Part shown: piece by piece, positions 5,456-6,811 of the stretch
Numbering within the stretch: position 1 is the first letter of the stretch
Layout: every line of letters begins with the position of its first letter
NCBI GenBank assembly: GCA_011390695.1
Contig: JAABRW010000032.1
Span: 1-6,811 of the forward strand
DNA: 6,811 nt
From: Desulfotignum sp.
GTDB lineage: Bacteria; Desulfobacterota; Desulfobacteria; Desulfobacterales; Desulfobacteraceae
Direction of reading: 5' to 3'
Made by a program: the position numbers and the translations under genes
The notes under the pieces: model-generated
Database searches by the model: none
What the model was told of the DNA's origin: nothing
What the model saw: the letters and a program-made list of their open reading frames with translations, nothing else

Positions 5456-6493
5456 TTATGCGTTTACCCACCCTTCGATCCGAAGTCTCTCCCAGGCTGA
5501 GTGGATATGTGCCGGCTTGAACAAGTTCCGTTTGCGATCGTTCCAACGGGCCATGGCTGACACAGCAGTTTGTCCGTCAGAAACATCTCCGTCATGGACA
5601 GCTGCCCAGTGAACCGACGCCAGCAGCTCCATGCCATAAGGGGTTTCAAACCCATCCACAAGATCGGCCACTCGCTCAAGATGCCTGGCAGCATTTGCAT
5701 CCTGATTAAGGAACTGGTCAGCAGTTTTATCCGCATCTGGAAGCAAATTTATTTCCACATCCGGTTTCTGGGTATCCCCATACCCCCGGATATGGTGCCC
5801 TTCGAGAATTTCCAGCACTTTGTTTAGATTGTGCGCATAAGGGCCATAGAAGTGTTTGACATACCGCAATTTCAGATCCATGCCTGATTCCTGAAGAAAA
5901 TAAGCCAGCTTCTGTATCTCCAGCAGGGTCAACCGGTATGCAAACCGCGAATACTGCTTCATGAGCTTGATGAGCACGGCCCGGGCCACCGTCATCTTCG
6001 GCTGGGAGGTCCCCACCGGCATATCTCTGGCATCTGGAGCGCCTTTGGGTTCGTAAAGCCTCACCTGAATGTCCGGCATGTTCTTGAATGCCCCTTCGAT
6101 CATGCCCTTGACCCGCGCCCATTGCAACCCTCCCAGTCCGGAACCCAATGGGGGAATGGCAATCGACCGGATTTGCCTTTCCTGTATTTCCCGCACCAGG
6201 GCCTGTAAACCGCTTTCAATATCTTCATACCGGCTTTTGCTTCGCCAGTGGCGCTTGGTTGGAAAATTGACAATATACCTGGGTTTGAACATGTCCCCGA
6301 TTTGATACACGAACATCCGGCCGGGCTGAACCTCATTTCTCCGACAGGCGGCTTCGTATGCCTTGAAATTATCGGGAAACGCCTTCTTGAACTGCAAGGC
6401 AATTCCCTTGCCCATCACCCCGACACAGTTCACTGTATTGACCAGGGCCTCTGCATCGTCTTTAAGGATATTTCCACTGGCGGGTTCAATCAT
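5456..6493 (-). CDS. darG: DarG macro-domain antitoxin (DNA ADP-ribosylglycohydrolase)
   Basis: A 345-residue, two-domain antitoxin of the DarTG system. The N-terminal macro domain (1 to about 150) removes ADP-ribose from thymidine in DNA. It shows GNILKDDAEALVNTVNCVG at 7-25 with the ribose-binding asparagine at 22, the loop VMGKGIALQFK at 26-36, FPTK at 77-80 whose lysine 80 matches the catalytic lysine described for Thermus DarG, and PPLGSGLGGL at 114-123. The C-terminal half (about 170-345) is the toxin-binding domain of DarG, with LEIQKLAYFLQESG at 191-204, HFYGPYAHNLNKVLE at 214-228 and EGHHIRGYGD at 231-240. Full length for the family and apparently intact. It starts 17 bp after the darT stop, with GGGAGGAAAC upstream, the usual toxin-antitoxin arrangement. 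No other macro-domain family has this C-terminal half, so the assignment is strong. Confidence 0.95.
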   Translation of the reverse strand: MIEPASGNILKDDAEALVNTVNCVGVMGKGIALQFKKAFPDNFKAYEAACRRNEVQPGRMFVYQIGDMFKPRYIVNFPTKRHWRSKSRYEDIESGLQALVREIQERQIRSIAIPPLGSGLGGLQWARVKGMIEGAFKNMPDIQVRLYEPKGAPDARDMPVGTSQPKMTVARAVLIKLMKQYSRFAYRLTLLEIQKLAYFLQESGMDLKLRYVKHFYGPYAHNLNKVLEILEGHHIRGYGDTQKPDVEINLLPDADKTADQFLNQDANAARHLERVADLVDGFETPYGMELLASVHWAAVHDGDVSDGQTAVSAMARWNDRKRNLFKPAHIHSAWERLRIEGWVNA

Positions 6494-6510
6494 TGTAAGT
6501 TTCCTCCCGG

Positions 6511-6811
6511 CTAATAATACCAGTGCCGGCAGACGTCCACCGGCAAAGAACAGTTTTTTTGTTCCAGAATACGCTCAACCGTTTTTTTGACAGTGTCATT
6601 CAAAACACCGATCCGAATGATCAGATCCCACGGACAGAATCGGTGCACCAGAAATTCAGCCTGTTTACGTCGCTGACGGTCCATGTCATCCATGGTGTCT
6701 GCCCAGAAATCAGCATATACTATGTTCCAATCCACCTTATCCAAATCATCGGTATTGTCAAACCATTGGGTAAAAGCGGCGATACCGTGGCCGTCGGAAA
6801 AGACAAATTCA
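6511..6811 (-). CDS. darT: DarT DNA thymidine ADP-ribosyltransferase toxin, C-terminal part (5' end outside window)
   Basis: The frame is open from the right edge to TAG at 6511, giving the last 100 residues of a protein that is normally about 200-220 long. The visible part starts EFVFSDGHGIAAFTQWFDN and contains the catalytic block KQAEFLVHRFCPW, whose glutamate is the catalytic residue of DarT, used to transfer ADP-ribose from NAD+ to thymidine in single-stranded DNA. Family knowledge: this arrests replication and can block phage DNA synthesis. The reading is uninterrupted and the key glutamate is present, so the toxin is probably active, though the NAD-binding N-terminal half cannot be checked. 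It lies directly upstream of darG, its antidote, in the same direction. An in-frame TTG at 6744 is internal and not a start. Confidence 0.93.
   Translation of the reverse strand, partial: EFVFSDGHGIAAFTQWFDNTDDLDKVDWNIVYADFWADTMDDMDRQRRKQAEFLVHRFCPWDLIIRIGVLNDTVKKTVERILEQKNCSLPVDVCRHWYY

Noticed and set aside
5727..6122. A 131-codon minus-strand frame inside darG.
   Set aside because: It is a frame-shifted shadow of darG, rich in Gly, Arg and His with no family signature; darG itself is intact and full length.
6511..6744. A 77-codon gene starting with TTG.
   Set aside because: The frame continues upstream to the window edge with conserved DarT sequence, so TTG is an internal leucine codon.
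1..6811. CRISPR arrays, tRNA or rRNA genes, insertion sequences, rho-independent terminators.
   Set aside because: No regularly spaced repeats, tRNA-like folds, transposase frames, inverted-repeat ends or hairpin-plus-T-run structures were found; gaps between genes are at most about 63 bp.

Overview
The window is one co-directional block on the minus strand with almost no non-coding DNA. It reads, in transcription order, from position 6811 down to 1. Every complete gene starts with a recognisable ribosome binding site or an ATGA overlap, so it looks like a single operon cut at both ends by the window. I see no housekeeping gene, promoter or terminator. It looks like a defence-island segment from a Gram-negative-type bacterium of moderate GC. 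Anaerobic Desulfobacterota would fit, but that is only an impression from protein flavour, not a demonstrated assignment.

Layout in transcription order: (1) the C-terminal half of DarT, the ssDNA thymidine ADP-ribosyltransferase toxin (6811-6511); (2) DarG, its macro-domain antitoxin (6493-5456); (3) a 60-residue protein of the kind found beside DNA-modification genes (5433-5251); (4) to (6) three related proteins of about 215 residues (5254-4610, 4568-3933, 3869-3213); (7) a 663-residue SMC/RecF-like ATPase resembling DndD (3216-1225); (8) a DndE-type domain fused to a HerA/FtsK-like ATPase, running off the left edge (1221-1).

The most unusual part is the trio of middle genes. They share an N-terminal helical region with a common motif of the type VPxxLRxxKxxL, but their C-terminal modules differ: two carry a winged helix of the Mrr-N/HARE type, and one carries a RAMA-type modified-DNA reader domain. 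This looks like one docking domain attached to interchangeable DNA-reading heads, in front of a DndD/DndE-HerA engine. The RAMA gene is bracketed by a 51-bp direct repeat (49/51 identical, spaced exactly 720 bp) that is the first 17 codons of dndD. The upstream copy is a dead dndD start ending in TGA. This is a visible scar of a reader gene being inserted into the operon, and losing one repeat unit would restore a clean junction.

Working model (inference): a phosphorothioation-related or other DNA-modification-linked defence system. Reader proteins report the modification or sequence state of DNA to a DndD-like ATPase and a DndE-HerA motor. DarTG, in the same operon, supplies an abortive or back-up toxin arm. 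The sulfur-insertion genes (dndA/iscS, dndC) and dndB are not in the window, so whether DNA is actually sulfur-modified cannot be judged here.
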